Source: Dyella choica
GTDB lineage: Bacteria; Pseudomonadota; Gammaproteobacteria; Xanthomonadales; Rhodanobacteraceae
Direction of reading: 5' to 3'
DNA: 64,000 nucleotides
Assembly (NCBI RefSeq): GCF_003977665.1
Contig: NZ_RYYV01000002.1
Coordinates: 372,001 to 436,000, forward strand
The notes under the pieces were generated by a model. That model searched no databases. It was not told where the DNA came from and saw only the letters and a list, made by a program, of their open reading frames with translations. Shown here one piece after another: positions 16,534 to 25,632 of this stretch (its first letter is position 1; the number at the start of each line of letters is the position of its first letter). Made by a program: the position numbers and the translations under genes.

Positions 16534-16731
16534 TTACTTGTCCTTGCCCTTCTTCGGCGGCGGCGTTTTTCCTTTCGGCTTGGCGTCACCCTTGAGCTGC
16601 GCGATATGCGCCGCTTCGCTCGCCTGCCTGGGCGTTGCGGCCAGCTTTCGCTGCACCGCGCCCGCACCCTCGCCCTGTCCCGCCGCCGGTTCGGCGGCCA
16701 TCTTGGTTTGCGTCGGTTTGTTCGTCTTCAT
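16534..16731 (-). CDS. 65-residue protein with the cargo N-terminal motif and a basic tail
   Basis: A small protein with no recognised domain. Residues 26-48 (VQRKLAATPRQASEAAHIAQ...) align with the N-terminal motif of the three cargo proteins downstream, and the rest is Ala/Gly- and Lys/Pro-rich, ending KKGKDK. Its ATG overlaps the stop of the large upstream gene (ATGA). It is essentially a free-standing copy of the motif. It could be a loading adaptor, a decoy, or the remnant of a cargo that lost its toxin domain. Confidence 0.68.
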   Translation of the reverse strand: MKTNKPTQTKMAAEPAAGQGEGAGAVQRKLAATPRQASEAAHIAQLKGDAKPKGKTPPPKKGKDK

Positions 16732-19091
16732 GGATTCTCCACCCTTGGTTTGAGCATGTGATAGGCAATCGTGGCGATCAGCGCCACCAACAGCACGCCC
16801 AGCAGCGCATTGCCCCGGCGAACCTGCACCAGGGCCGGGTCACCCACCAGCAGCAAGGCCCCCAACCCCAGGAAGGCGATGGCGCCCAGCAACAGACCCA
16901 ACTGGTAAGGCAGGCCGACCTGCCGGATGCGACAGCTGGACCGGTAGAACGCGAACGCGATCAGCCACAGCAACAACAGCCCTTCGGCGGCCATGCGCAA
17001 CGGCCAGCGGTAATCGCAGATCCATGCGTTCAACTTTTCCGTGCGCAGGTGGCGCGCCAGGAACATGGCGCGGATGCGCCCCGCGATCATGGGACCGGAC
17101 TTCTGCCCCATGTCCGGTGCGGCCCAGAAGCCGGTGCCGCCGAAGTTGTCGGAAGCGTAAGCCAGGTTTTCGGTCAGTTCGTATTCGCTGTGGGCGCCGC
17201 TGGAAACAATCGGAACCACGCGGTGCAGCAGCATGCGGGTATCCACCTCTTCAAGGCTCTGGTCCTTGTCGATGGTGGAAATCACATCGCGCATGCTGCG
17301 TTCGGTGGGCTGCGTCAGCAGCAGCAAATAACGCACCGTAAGATTGGTGTTGCTGAGGTAGCGGGCACTGTCGCCGGCGGCATACTGGCCGCGCGAAGAG
17401 GGGGCTTCGGCCTGGCGCACGAATTGGTTCATTTCGGCGACTTGCCAACTCGCATCGGGGGCGGTCAGGTCCGCATCGCGCAGCACGATGTTGAGCACGT
17501 ATGGGCGGCTACGCTGGCGCAATTCCTTGATCAGCGCCTGGATCTGCTGATCGCGATAGCGAATGAACGCCGGACGCAGCGGATCTTTCGCGTCCGGGAT
17601 CCGGTCCAGGTAGAGCGTCAGGCCGTTGCCGTAACGCTCGACGCGGGCAAAGCCCGGCACCCAGGCATGGCTGCGCGAGGCCAGGTCGGGAAGCGGCGTG
17701 TCGATGAAATCGGCCGCCTCCGTAGCCAATCGCGTGGTGCTGCGCGCAATGTCGTCGTCACCGGCGGTTTTCAGGAATTGCCAATCGTTGTGGTAAATCG
17801 TGAAGTCCAGGGCGGTGCGGTGTTGTTGCGCCTCGACGATGAAATCGGTTTGCGGGGAAGCATTCCAGGCCGGCTCGACCAGGTCGCCATTGTCCTTATA
17901 CCAAAGCGCAAACACGCTGATGCGCGAGAGCAGGCTGAAATCCAGCCGCACCGGCTGGTCCTGGTTGTGCCAGAACGGATAGAAGCCGTAGACCTCGCCG
18001 GTGAGCTCGCGTACGCAGCCGCAGCCCTTGCCACTCCATTTGGGTGCCGCCGGATTCAACAGCGAATGCGACTCCATGGCCTTGTCGATCAGCAGGTTGC
18101 GCAAGGCCGGACTCATCAGCCATTGCGGCAGCTGTTTCCATGGCAGCGGGTCGCGTGGCAGGTAGTCGTCCTGCTTGGCCAGCTTCGCCCAGTCGGGCGG
18201 GCAATCGCTTGCATTGATGGTCGGCGCCGGGCGCCCCTGCTTGCTGGCGGCCGCAACGATCAGTGCCTCGGAGAAGCGGCACAATCGCGTATCGAGCGCT
18301 GCAGCGAACAGCTCACGCCCGGGATACTCCACGCCGAGCAAGGGTTCCAGCATGCGTTGGAACTGCGCCTTGGCGTCGTCCTCGATCGCGGCATCGCCTT
18401 GCGGGGCGGTGTCGTCGTTCGGATCGCCCTGCCCGTTGTCATCCGCTTCGTCGGCCGGCGCCTCGCCGCCAGCCTTGGCGGCATCCGCGGACATCTGCTT
18501 CAGCTCATCGAGGACGTCTTTGTCCTTGAAGATGGCGTCGGAGAGCATGTACGTGTCCATCTCGGACTCCGGTGAAGACGGCGCCGCCAAGGTGTCGGCG
18601 AGCGGCAACGTACTCAACGGTTTGGGCGGCAGCGGCGGCTTGGGCGGCGCCGGCTTGGGAGGTACCGGCGGGACTGGACGCACCGGCGGCGCGGGCTGCC
18701 AGGGCGCGATGATCGTCAGCCGATAGGTCTGCTGCGCCGTGCAGCCATGGTGATCGCGCACGCTGGCCATGAATACCGCGATATACGGCAAGGAACTCGG
18801 CGCTCCGGCCAAGGTGCCGTCGGTGCTGAGCGTAATGCCGGGCGGAAGGCTGCCGGAGTGATAGCTGTATGGCGGCACGCCACCGGTAGCGCGTATGACG
18901 TAGTGATACGGCTGGCCGATCGTGCCATCCGGCAATGTCGTCACGCTGCTGCCCAGTTGCAACGGGTCTACGTTGGTGCAGGAAACAGCTCTTGCCGCGC
19001 CCGGCGCCATGGCAAGCATCATCAACACTATGCCGCAGCAACGCAGAACGAGTTTACGTAAGCTGCTGCCAGAGAACAGGAACGGCATCAT
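16728..19091 (-). CDS. Membrane-anchored protein with putative Ig-like domain and GH18-like domain, eCIS-linked
   Basis: A 787-residue protein. A signal peptide or anchor (VLRCCGIVLMMLAMAPGAARA) leads to a He_PIG/putative-Ig-type domain (about 40-128: GQPYHYVIRATGGVPPYSY, LPPGITLSTDGTLAGAPSS). A Pro-rich linker (130-165) and an acidic stretch (205-240) follow. Around 365-640 is a domain starting GEVYGFYPFWHNQ with LSRISVFALWY, which resembles GH18-type glycosidase barrels. Two or three C-terminal transmembrane helices end the protein. The catalytic DxxDxDxE motif of active chitinases is not evident, so it may be non-catalytic. The start overlaps the AAA+ stop (ATGA); a longer frame reading back into the ATPase gene is a shadow. 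It may help release or anchor eCIS particles (inference). Confidence 0.7.
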   Translation of the reverse strand: MMPFLFSGSSLRKLVLRCCGIVLMMLAMAPGAARAVSCTNVDPLQLGSSVTTLPDGTIGQPYHYVIRATGGVPPYSYHSGSLPPGITLSTDGTLAGAPSSLPYIAVFMASVRDHHGCTAQQTYRLTIIAPWQPAPPVRPVPPVPPKPAPPKPPLPPKPLSTLPLADTLAAPSSPESEMDTYMLSDAIFKDKDVLDELKQMSADAAKAGGEAPADEADDNGQGDPNDDTAPQGDAAIEDDAKAQFQRMLEPLLGVEYPGRELFAAALDTRLCRFSEALIVAAASKQGRPAPTINASDCPPDWAKLAKQDDYLPRDPLPWKQLPQWLMSPALRNLLIDKAMESHSLLNPAAPKWSGKGCGCVRELTGEVYGFYPFWHNQDQPVRLDFSLLSRISVFALWYKDNGDLVEPAWNASPQTDFIVEAQQHRTALDFTIYHNDWQFLKTAGDDDIARSTTRLATEAADFIDTPLPDLASRSHAWVPGFARVERYGNGLTLYLDRIPDAKDPLRPAFIRYRDQQIQALIKELRQRSRPYVLNIVLRDADLTAPDASWQVAEMNQFVRQAEAPSSRGQYAAGDSARYLSNTNLTVRYLLLLTQPTERSMRDVISTIDKDQSLEEVDTRMLLHRVVPIVSSGAHSEYELTENLAYASDNFGGTGFWAAPDMGQKSGPMIAGRIRAMFLARHLRTEKLNAWICDYRWPLRMAAEGLLLLWLIAFAFYRSSCRIRQVGLPYQLGLLLGAIAFLGLGALLLVGDPALVQVRRGNALLGVLLVALIATIAYHMLKPRVENP

Positions 19092-20449
19092 GCTACCGTC
19101 CTCCCTTCCTTGCTCAATTCCTTGGCCAGCGCCATGCGCAAATGGGCTGCGCCGACTTGCGCCGTACCGCTGCGCGCGGCCTGCAGCACAGCGAAGCGCA
19201 ACACGTTTACGATCGCACCGCCCGACAGTACGTGCTGTTCGGCGATCGCCTCGAGGTCGACGTCCGGCGCGAGACGCCCATTCTGCGGCAGCAGGCCGCG
19301 CCATAGCCGAAGGCGTTGGTCGGCGTCGGGCATCGGGAAATACACCATCGACTGGAAGCGGCGCGAAAACGCCTCGTCGATGTTGCCGCGCAAATTGCTG
19401 GCCAGAATCACCACCCCGGGAAAGTCCTCCACTCGTTGCAACAAATAGGCGATTTCCTGGTTGGCATGCCGGTCGTTGCTGTTCTGCACGGCACTGCGCT
19501 TGCCGAACAACGCATCGGCTTCGTCGAAGAACAGCACCCAATGCCGGCTCTGCGCCTGGTCGAACACGCGCGCCAGGTTTTTCTCGGTCTCGCCGATGTA
19601 CTTGGACACCACCATCGACAGGTCGATGCGATAGACGTCCACGCCGGCGCTTTGGCCCAGCAGTGTCGCGGTCAGCGTCTTGCCCGTTCCTGGCGGTCCA
19701 TAGAACAGACTGCGATAGCCGGGCTTGACCGCGCGGCCCAGGCCCCAGTCGCGCATCAGTTCGGGCCCTCGATGCATCCAGGTCTGGATCACGCTGATTT
19801 CGTCGAACACGTCCGCGGTCAGCACCAGGTCCGACCAGTCGAGGTCGGTGGTGATGCGCTTGGCCGGGAACTGGATGTTGTAGTCGGGCTTGTGCCATAC
19901 ACCGGTCTGCAGGCGTTGCAATGTTTCAGCGCTGACGCTCAGCGCACCGCTGAGTTGCGGCTCGTTGCTGGCGCCTTCGCAGTCCAGGCGCAGGATGTCG
20001 CGAGCCATGAAGGGACGCTGCGGATCGAACAGGTCGAACAGCGCGATGCGCCGCGCGAGATCGTCGCCGGCCACCAGGAACGCCGCGGTCTCGCCGGTGG
20101 GCAGGAAACCGCCATGGCGCTGCGCCTTCCAGCCGCCGAATTCGGTGAAGCCGCGATCGAGGTTCTGGTTGCGCACGAACAGTAGATCGAGCACGCCGGG
20201 CCGCAGGTGCGGCGCCAGGGCCAGCGCCAGCACGGCGCGTTCGGCCGCAAGCAGGCCCTGCTCGTCAATCAGTTGGGCCAGCGCGCTGCCGGGTGGCAAA
20301 GACGGCGGCGGCGGCGCTGCGTCAAATCCTTGTGCCTGCTGCTGAAAATGCTGTTCCAGGCGCAGGTTGAGCACCGCTTCCAGCCAGTCGAGCTCCAGGC
20401 TCAGAGCCGCTGCATGCAGCGCGTAGCGATCGTCAACGCCAGTCGACAT
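19088..20449 (-). CDS. eCIS AAA+ ATPase (Afp15-like)
   Basis: A 453-residue ATPase. Walker A is FYGPPGTGKT, Walker B is VLFFDEADALFGKR, and FSRRFQSMVYFP holds the arginine-finger region. The N-terminal 200 residues are a variable domain. Every Afp/PVC-type eCIS has one such ATPase, thought to act in assembly or disassembly in the cytoplasm. Its start lies 17 nt inside the tape-measure gene, and its stop overlaps the next gene by 4 nt. Confidence 0.93.
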   Translation of the reverse strand: MSTGVDDRYALHAAALSLELDWLEAVLNLRLEQHFQQQAQGFDAAPPPPSLPPGSALAQLIDEQGLLAAERAVLALALAPHLRPGVLDLLFVRNQNLDRGFTEFGGWKAQRHGGFLPTGETAAFLVAGDDLARRIALFDLFDPQRPFMARDILRLDCEGASNEPQLSGALSVSAETLQRLQTGVWHKPDYNIQFPAKRITTDLDWSDLVLTADVFDEISVIQTWMHRGPELMRDWGLGRAVKPGYRSLFYGPPGTGKTLTATLLGQSAGVDVYRIDLSMVVSKYIGETEKNLARVFDQAQSRHWVLFFDEADALFGKRSAVQNSNDRHANQEIAYLLQRVEDFPGVVILASNLRGNIDEAFSRRFQSMVYFPMPDADQRLRLWRGLLPQNGRLAPDVDLEAIAEQHVLSGGAIVNVLRFAVLQAARSGTAQVGAAHLRMALAKELSKEGRTVA

Positions 20450-22280
20450 GGATCGCTCCTTTCATCCACGGCAGCTTGATCGTTGCGTAGCTCCAGGGCA
20501 GCCGGTCCAGCAGCACGTCGAACGGACCGGGCTGGACTTTCAGGCGCCAGTGTTCGCCCTCGTGCGCTTCGTGCTCGACCAGCCGGCCGATACGCTGCAT
20601 GAAGGTCTGGCGCAATCCTCGCGCCGTGGTGCTGCCCAGGGCCTTCCAGTGCGCGACCACGGCGGACAGCAGGCTGTCGAGCGTGGGCATGATGTGATCC
20701 AGCGGCAGCGCCGGCGGCACCGCTTCGTCGATCGGCACGCCGCACAACAATTTGTTGAGCACCCATTCGTGCTCTTCGCTATCGGCATGGCCGTCGCTGA
20801 GATACGCCAGGCAATGCACAGCGCGGTATTGCGCCTCTTCATCCACGAATGCATCGCCTTCGAGCAGGCCAAGCATGCCGAACAATCGCGGCGCGTAATT
20901 GGCCAGCAGCACCAGGCCCGCGTTGGCGATGTAGATCGCTTCGTTGTCCGGATGGTCGTCGGCGGGCGATATGGTGCCGTCGCCATTGCGGCTTGTGCGA
21001 ATGCGCGGTGGTTCAGCCTGCTCGGCCGATACGCGCGAGGGCGACGATGAGGGCCGGCCGCCCGCAAGCAGCGGATCGACCGCAGCCGGTTCTTCGGCCA
21101 AGGCTTGCAGGGCCTTTTGCCATACGCCCTGCCAGGCAACATGGTCCTGCGGCACGCGATCGGTTTCACCCAGGTAGGCCAGGCTGTAGTCGAGCAGATA
21201 GGTCTGCAAGGGCGAAAGCCCCAGGCCCGCCTCGCGCACGCGAGGATCCATCTGATGCGCAAGGGCGAACTGGCGCAGAGATTCATGCCAGATCGCGCTG
21301 AGGATCACTTCTTCCATGGGTTTGCTGGCCGCCGCTTCGCGATGAGCGCTGTCGGCCTCATCGCGCAGTGCCTGCCAGTGCAAGTCGGGTTGCGGGCCCA
21401 GCAGGCGCGACTGCACGCCGCGCAGCAAACTGCGCCGCAAGCCCGACGCTCCCCATGCCGGCGCAGCCGCATCCATCAAGATGCCGATCCGGAAGGCCTC
21501 GCTTTCACCCAATTGCGCGAGCAGCGTGCCACCCAAGGCAGCCATCAAACGCTGTACACGTGCAATGCCTAAGATACTTCCGCCCTGCCCCCACAAAGCA
21601 TGCAAGCCAGCTACGCGCCAGGCTTGCCGCACTTGCCCAAGCTGATAGGTGCTGAGGCGTCCTTGCGCGCGCAGCGGTTCCAGCACGCTGCTGTCCAGAT
21701 CTTCCAGCGCATGCGCCAGCTCGGCATGGCGCAAGGCCAGCAAGGCCTGCAAACCGTGGCATGGCGTGATGTGTCCGAGCCGGCGCAGCGTACGGTCGGC
21801 GTGCGGCAAGCGTAGTAGCGCCGGCCAGAGCCGCGGACCCAGGCGCCGCGTCAGGCTGGTCAGCCAATCGGCCATGGCGCCTGCGGCCTGCGGCGCCATC
21901 GACCAGTGCAGCCGGCCATGTTCAAGGTAATACAGGAAATGCACCAGCTCCCGATCATCGACGTGGCTTGCCGATGCTCTGGCACGGCCATCGGCCAGAT
22001 CCTGCTGTTGCAGGCGCTGCAAGGCGATGTCGACCGCCTCCTCCAATCGTCGCCCCCATGCATCGGTGTCGGCGGTCGTAGTCAGATCCCCCAACTCGAT
22101 CTCCAGTTGATCGATACGCCACACTTCACCGCGTGCGGACAAACGCTCGAACAGCGCATCCAGCACCCGCGCGCCCGGGCCGCGCAGAAACTCGCTCAAT
22201 CGCTGCTGTTGCGCCAGACCGGCATGGCGGTCATGGCTGCGGCACGACCACTGCAGGGTTTCGATCACATGGCGGCTCAT
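20433..22280 (-). CDS. eCIS tape-measure protein (Afp14-like, CIS_TMP)
   Basis: A 615-residue protein. The opening HVIETLQWSCRSHDRH... and the C-terminal block LPWSYATIKLPWMKGAIHV are the recognisable ends of contractile-injection-system tape-measure proteins, which set sheath length and occupy the tube lumen. It also has the typical NEAIYIANAGLVLLANYAPR segment near residue 440. Its start overlaps the Afp12-like stop by 4 nt. At this length a fairly short particle is expected, though length is not directly calibrated here. Confidence 0.9.
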   Translation of the reverse strand: MSRHVIETLQWSCRSHDRHAGLAQQQRLSEFLRGPGARVLDALFERLSARGEVWRIDQLEIELGDLTTTADTDAWGRRLEEAVDIALQRLQQQDLADGRARASASHVDDRELVHFLYYLEHGRLHWSMAPQAAGAMADWLTSLTRRLGPRLWPALLRLPHADRTLRRLGHITPCHGLQALLALRHAELAHALEDLDSSVLEPLRAQGRLSTYQLGQVRQAWRVAGLHALWGQGGSILGIARVQRLMAALGGTLLAQLGESEAFRIGILMDAAAPAWGASGLRRSLLRGVQSRLLGPQPDLHWQALRDEADSAHREAAASKPMEEVILSAIWHESLRQFALAHQMDPRVREAGLGLSPLQTYLLDYSLAYLGETDRVPQDHVAWQGVWQKALQALAEEPAAVDPLLAGGRPSSSPSRVSAEQAEPPRIRTSRNGDGTISPADDHPDNEAIYIANAGLVLLANYAPRLFGMLGLLEGDAFVDEEAQYRAVHCLAYLSDGHADSEEHEWVLNKLLCGVPIDEAVPPALPLDHIMPTLDSLLSAVVAHWKALGSTTARGLRQTFMQRIGRLVEHEAHEGEHWRLKVQPGPFDVLLDRLPWSYATIKLPWMKGAIHVDWR

Positions 22281-24829
22281 GCGGCGCCCCTCGCGTCATC
22301 GGGCCTGACCGCTTCCAGGTGCCGCCACAGCAGCCAGCGCAGCAGGCGCGTCCAGTCCTCCAGGCGGCGCTCTGCCGCGTCGCGCTCGCCGCTCGAGGAA
22401 AGCATCGCCGCACAATGCGCCTGCTTGGCATCCAGCCACGCCGCATAGCTGCGTTCGAATCGCAGCAGCGCCGCAGCGTCCAGCCATAAAGTCTGCAAGC
22501 GCAAATGGGCGGGCGCGTTCAACGCCAGCGTTTCCATCGCAACGCGGCGGAACGATGCACTGTTTCCGCGCGCGGTCCATGCCGGAAACACGGCCGTCAC
22601 GCGATAACGGTAGAAGTCATCCGGTATGTCCGGGTCGCTACCACTGAGTGGACGCAGCAAGACATGCTCGACCAGGTGAAAGCCTTCGCATTCGAGCTGC
22701 AGCCGGCAGGCGAATTCATGCAGGCAGATCGCTGCCGCTTCCGGCGAAAGGCGCGCAGAGCGTAGCTGCAGGCGCCAGCAAGGCCCCTTGTCGTCACTGG
22801 CGAGCCAGACGGCACCCGCATCCATGTGCTTATAACGCTCTGCATGAACTGCACTACGCAACAGCGCGGGAGGCAATGCGCGCAGGTCCAGCTCGGGAAA
22901 GTGCAAGGCAAGGACCCGTGCGGCGCCGGCCAAATCCTTGCCCATGCTATCCAGCACCCGCTGGCGGCGTGGACTGAACAGCACGGGCGGCTGCGTTTTC
23001 GCCGGGAGCGCGTCTGTGGCGGCAGCAGCATCCGCTTCCGCCGTCAATCCGATTTGCGCCTCGCTCATGGCGGGCAGCAGCAGGCGGCTGTGGTGATATT
23101 TGAACGCCAGCAACAGACTTGCCCGCTGCTGCAGTGCCGAGGTATTGCCGCGTCGGCCGAGCGAACGGCGGCTGTAGTCGATAGCGCCATGCCGGTCGCG
23201 CGTAAGCGTGGCGATACGTAGCAGCATCAGGCGTTTCTGTTCGAACAGATGCCGGCGCCACGCCTCGGCGCCGAAATACCAGCCGAACGGGCGAATGCTG
23301 CCCTGCCAGCACCCCTCGCCGTACAGCGCGAGCAAGTGGTCGAGCACACGCCCGCGCCGCTCCAGCACATCGTCGGCGGAGGCGAACACGTTTTCGCGAA
23401 TCTGCTCGCGATCCATCGTGTAGAGCACATCGAGCCCGGCGATGTGCTCGTCGCCGAGCACTTGCCAGGCGTAGCTCGCCATCGGTTTGCCGACCATCGT
23501 ATAGAGCTTGCGCAGATGGTGGGTTTGCGCATCGCCGTGCGCCAGCCATTGCTCCAGTAGCGCCAGGTAGGCATGAAATTGCGCGGCTTCCGCCGCATGG
23601 ATGGGCGCACCGGTCAGATCGACGCGCTCGCGATAAATGGGCGGCAACTGATGTTGCAGCGATACGTACGCCTCAGGCGGCAGATACTCACCTTGTGGCC
23701 GCGCCAACGGCGAGCCGGTCGCGGTGGGCGCGCTGTCGGCGGCGGCGCGGCCATCGGCATTGCGGCGCAGGTCGTCCAGGCGCTGCAGCAAAGCATCCTG
23801 CGCGATCCCGATCGGCACGCCGCGTCGCTTGATCTGCCACGCCGCCACCGCTTCCGGCTGGTCCGGCCAGCGCAGGCGCAATACCCAATCATCCCCATGG
23901 CGTGGCAAGGCGCCGCCGGAACCATCCAGTCCATGCGCGTCCAGGCTGATGTCGCTGACTTCGAGCACGCCATCGACGCCCAGCGCAATGCGTGCCAGAT
24001 CACCGAAATACACCCGACTCTCCAGGTCGCGTTCGAGGCTGTCGGTATCGATCCAACCCTGTCGCATGCGTGGGCCGTCCAACGCGTCGGCCAACGATAC
24101 CGCGCCATCCTGCGCAACCAGGCGAGCCATCAGCGACAGGCGCCGCGGAGCCGCGTCGATGTGCTCGGCGCAGCGCGCCACCAACTCGGCCAGAATCTCC
24201 TCCGGCGTGCGCGCACCCTCGATGCTCAAGTTCAATTGCAGCGTGCACCAGCGCGGCTTGAGTACGCTGGGCAAGGCCGCCAGGTCTTCGCCGAGACTGC
24301 GCTGCGCCCAATATGCACGCGCCGCCGCAGCGGTAGCCGTTTCCGCGTGCGTGGTAAGCGCTTCCAGGTCCATGCGCCACAGGCCATTGCTGTCCGGCAA
24401 GGAGGCATGCACCTGCAGCGCGCCCGGCACGCGGTCGAGCAGCCAGCGCATGTAGTCCATGCTTGTGCAGGGCCGGCACGGCAGGATTTCTTCCGCCGCG
24501 CGCAGGCCCAGCCGACGGTAATGGATGCGACCGTCCGGGGCCGCCAGCAGATCCACCAGCGGCTGCTGCGCGCCGAATAGATTCTCGGTCAGCGCATAGC
24601 ACAGCGCATCCAGCAGGGTGACGCCGGGGTCGTGGTAGTTGAAGTCGGTCCACTGCTCGCCGCTGAGCGCCTGCAGGAAGGTCAGCGCCCGATCGCGCAG
24701 GGCCTCGTAGGCAAACGGATCATCGCCGCGATGCCGCGCGATCAGCGCGGGCGAAGGCCCCACTGACGGTTTGGCGGGGTCCGTAGCGGGAGTTGCAATA
24801 CCCGTGCTGGCATCGATCCGCGCGTTCAC
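22277..24829 (-). CDS. eCIS baseplate protein (Afp12-like)
   Basis: An 850-residue baseplate component. The segment FNYHDPGVTLLDALCYAL matches the gpJ/Afp12-type signature DPGxTLLE. The GTG at 24829 overlaps the TGA of the upstream gene (GTGA) and has GAGGGG 4-5 nt before it, so the longer frame to 24964 is rejected. It lies between the fibre-like gene and the tape-measure gene as in Afp and PVC loci. Confidence 0.87.
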   Translation of the reverse strand: MNARIDASTGIATPATDPAKPSVGPSPALIARHRGDDPFAYEALRDRALTFLQALSGEQWTDFNYHDPGVTLLDALCYALTENLFGAQQPLVDLLAAPDGRIHYRRLGLRAAEEILPCRPCTSMDYMRWLLDRVPGALQVHASLPDSNGLWRMDLEALTTHAETATAAAARAYWAQRSLGEDLAALPSVLKPRWCTLQLNLSIEGARTPEEILAELVARCAEHIDAAPRRLSLMARLVAQDGAVSLADALDGPRMRQGWIDTDSLERDLESRVYFGDLARIALGVDGVLEVSDISLDAHGLDGSGGALPRHGDDWVLRLRWPDQPEAVAAWQIKRRGVPIGIAQDALLQRLDDLRRNADGRAAADSAPTATGSPLARPQGEYLPPEAYVSLQHQLPPIYRERVDLTGAPIHAAEAAQFHAYLALLEQWLAHGDAQTHHLRKLYTMVGKPMASYAWQVLGDEHIAGLDVLYTMDREQIRENVFASADDVLERRGRVLDHLLALYGEGCWQGSIRPFGWYFGAEAWRRHLFEQKRLMLLRIATLTRDRHGAIDYSRRSLGRRGNTSALQQRASLLLAFKYHHSRLLLPAMSEAQIGLTAEADAAAATDALPAKTQPPVLFSPRRQRVLDSMGKDLAGAARVLALHFPELDLRALPPALLRSAVHAERYKHMDAGAVWLASDDKGPCWRLQLRSARLSPEAAAICLHEFACRLQLECEGFHLVEHVLLRPLSGSDPDIPDDFYRYRVTAVFPAWTARGNSASFRRVAMETLALNAPAHLRLQTLWLDAAALLRFERSYAAWLDAKQAHCAAMLSSSGERDAAERRLEDWTRLLRWLLWRHLEAVRPDDARGAA

Positions 24830-25632
24830 CGCTGCCCCTCGTCCATGTGCGGGTCGAACCACAGCTGCGTGACGTGCGCCTTGATCACGATGCCACGGCC
24901 ATAATCGCAACCGGTGCGTATCTGCAATCGGTACGCGGCATTGCGGCCGCTGCTGCCGCGCCAACGCAATTGCAGGCGGTCGCAGCGACGCGCGTAAAAC
25001 GCATTGGTGCTGCGGATGCCGCGCTTGCGATTGAGAAAATCGAGTATGCCCAGCGTGGGGTTGTAGGTATTGAGCGCGACTGCGTGCATCAGGGCGAACC
25101 TTCCCTTGCCCTGGTGACCGGCACCGGCCGTCAGCTCGAACGCCTGGCAGCCCTCCAGGTCGTCGGTCAGGTCATGCCATTCGCCGTCCGCCGGCAAAGG
25201 CTTGGGCGTCGCGCGCGCATAACTGCCGCGCCGCCCCTTGCTGCGCAGCACGCCGTCGACATCGAGGGTGGCTTCGGGTGCGGCAGTGCGGACGCCGATG
25301 CGCCCGGCCGGATCGAGACACCACAATGGCGTGGCGGCTTCCGCTTGGGCTTCCTGTGACGGTTCGGTGTTGCTGCGGATCAGCAACTGCCCTTGCGCTC
25401 CGCCGAAACCTACCGACCACAAGGGCTGGTCCGGATCCTGGTCGCGAAAGAAACTCAGCAAGGCTTCGTAACCCGCAGCGGCGGACACTTCGAAGCCACG
25501 CTCGACCGACTTGCGGAATCCCTCGTCGCTCATGTTGAGCATCGAGTCGATCAGGTCGGCAAAATGCTCCTGCGTCGGCAGCGCGCCGTCGCTGAAGTAG
25601 CCTCGCAGCGACTCTCGGTTGCGAATGGTCAT
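24826..25632 (-). CDS. eCIS fibre-like or baseplate-associated protein
   Basis: A 268-residue protein. The N-terminus (LPTQEHFADLIDSMLNMSDEG) and the middle (LCLDPAGRIGVRT...ATLDVDGVLRSKGRRGS) carry the GRIGIGT...TLDVxGxxR pattern found in tail-fibre and baseplate-associated proteins. The C-terminal half is beta-rich. Its ATG overlaps the Afp11-like stop (ATGA). It sits where Afp12/13-region genes are found; a role in target recognition is possible but not shown. Confidence 0.62.
   Translation of the reverse strand: MTIRNRESLRGYFSDGALPTQEHFADLIDSMLNMSDEGFRKSVERGFEVSAAAGYEALLSFFRDQDPDQPLWSVGFGGAQGQLLIRSNTEPSQEAQAEAATPLWCLDPAGRIGVRTAAPEATLDVDGVLRSKGRRGSYARATPKPLPADGEWHDLTDDLEGCQAFELTAGAGHQGKGRFALMHAVALNTYNPTLGILDFLNRKRGIRSTNAFYARRCDRLQLRWRGSSGRNAAYRLQIRTGCDYGRGIVIKAHVTQLWFDPHMDEGQR

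Noticed and set aside
16635-18575. 646-residue plus-strand open frame
   Set aside because: It is antisense to the eCIS-linked membrane protein, rich in Gln, Arg and His, and has no domain; it is a shadow of a GC-rich gene.
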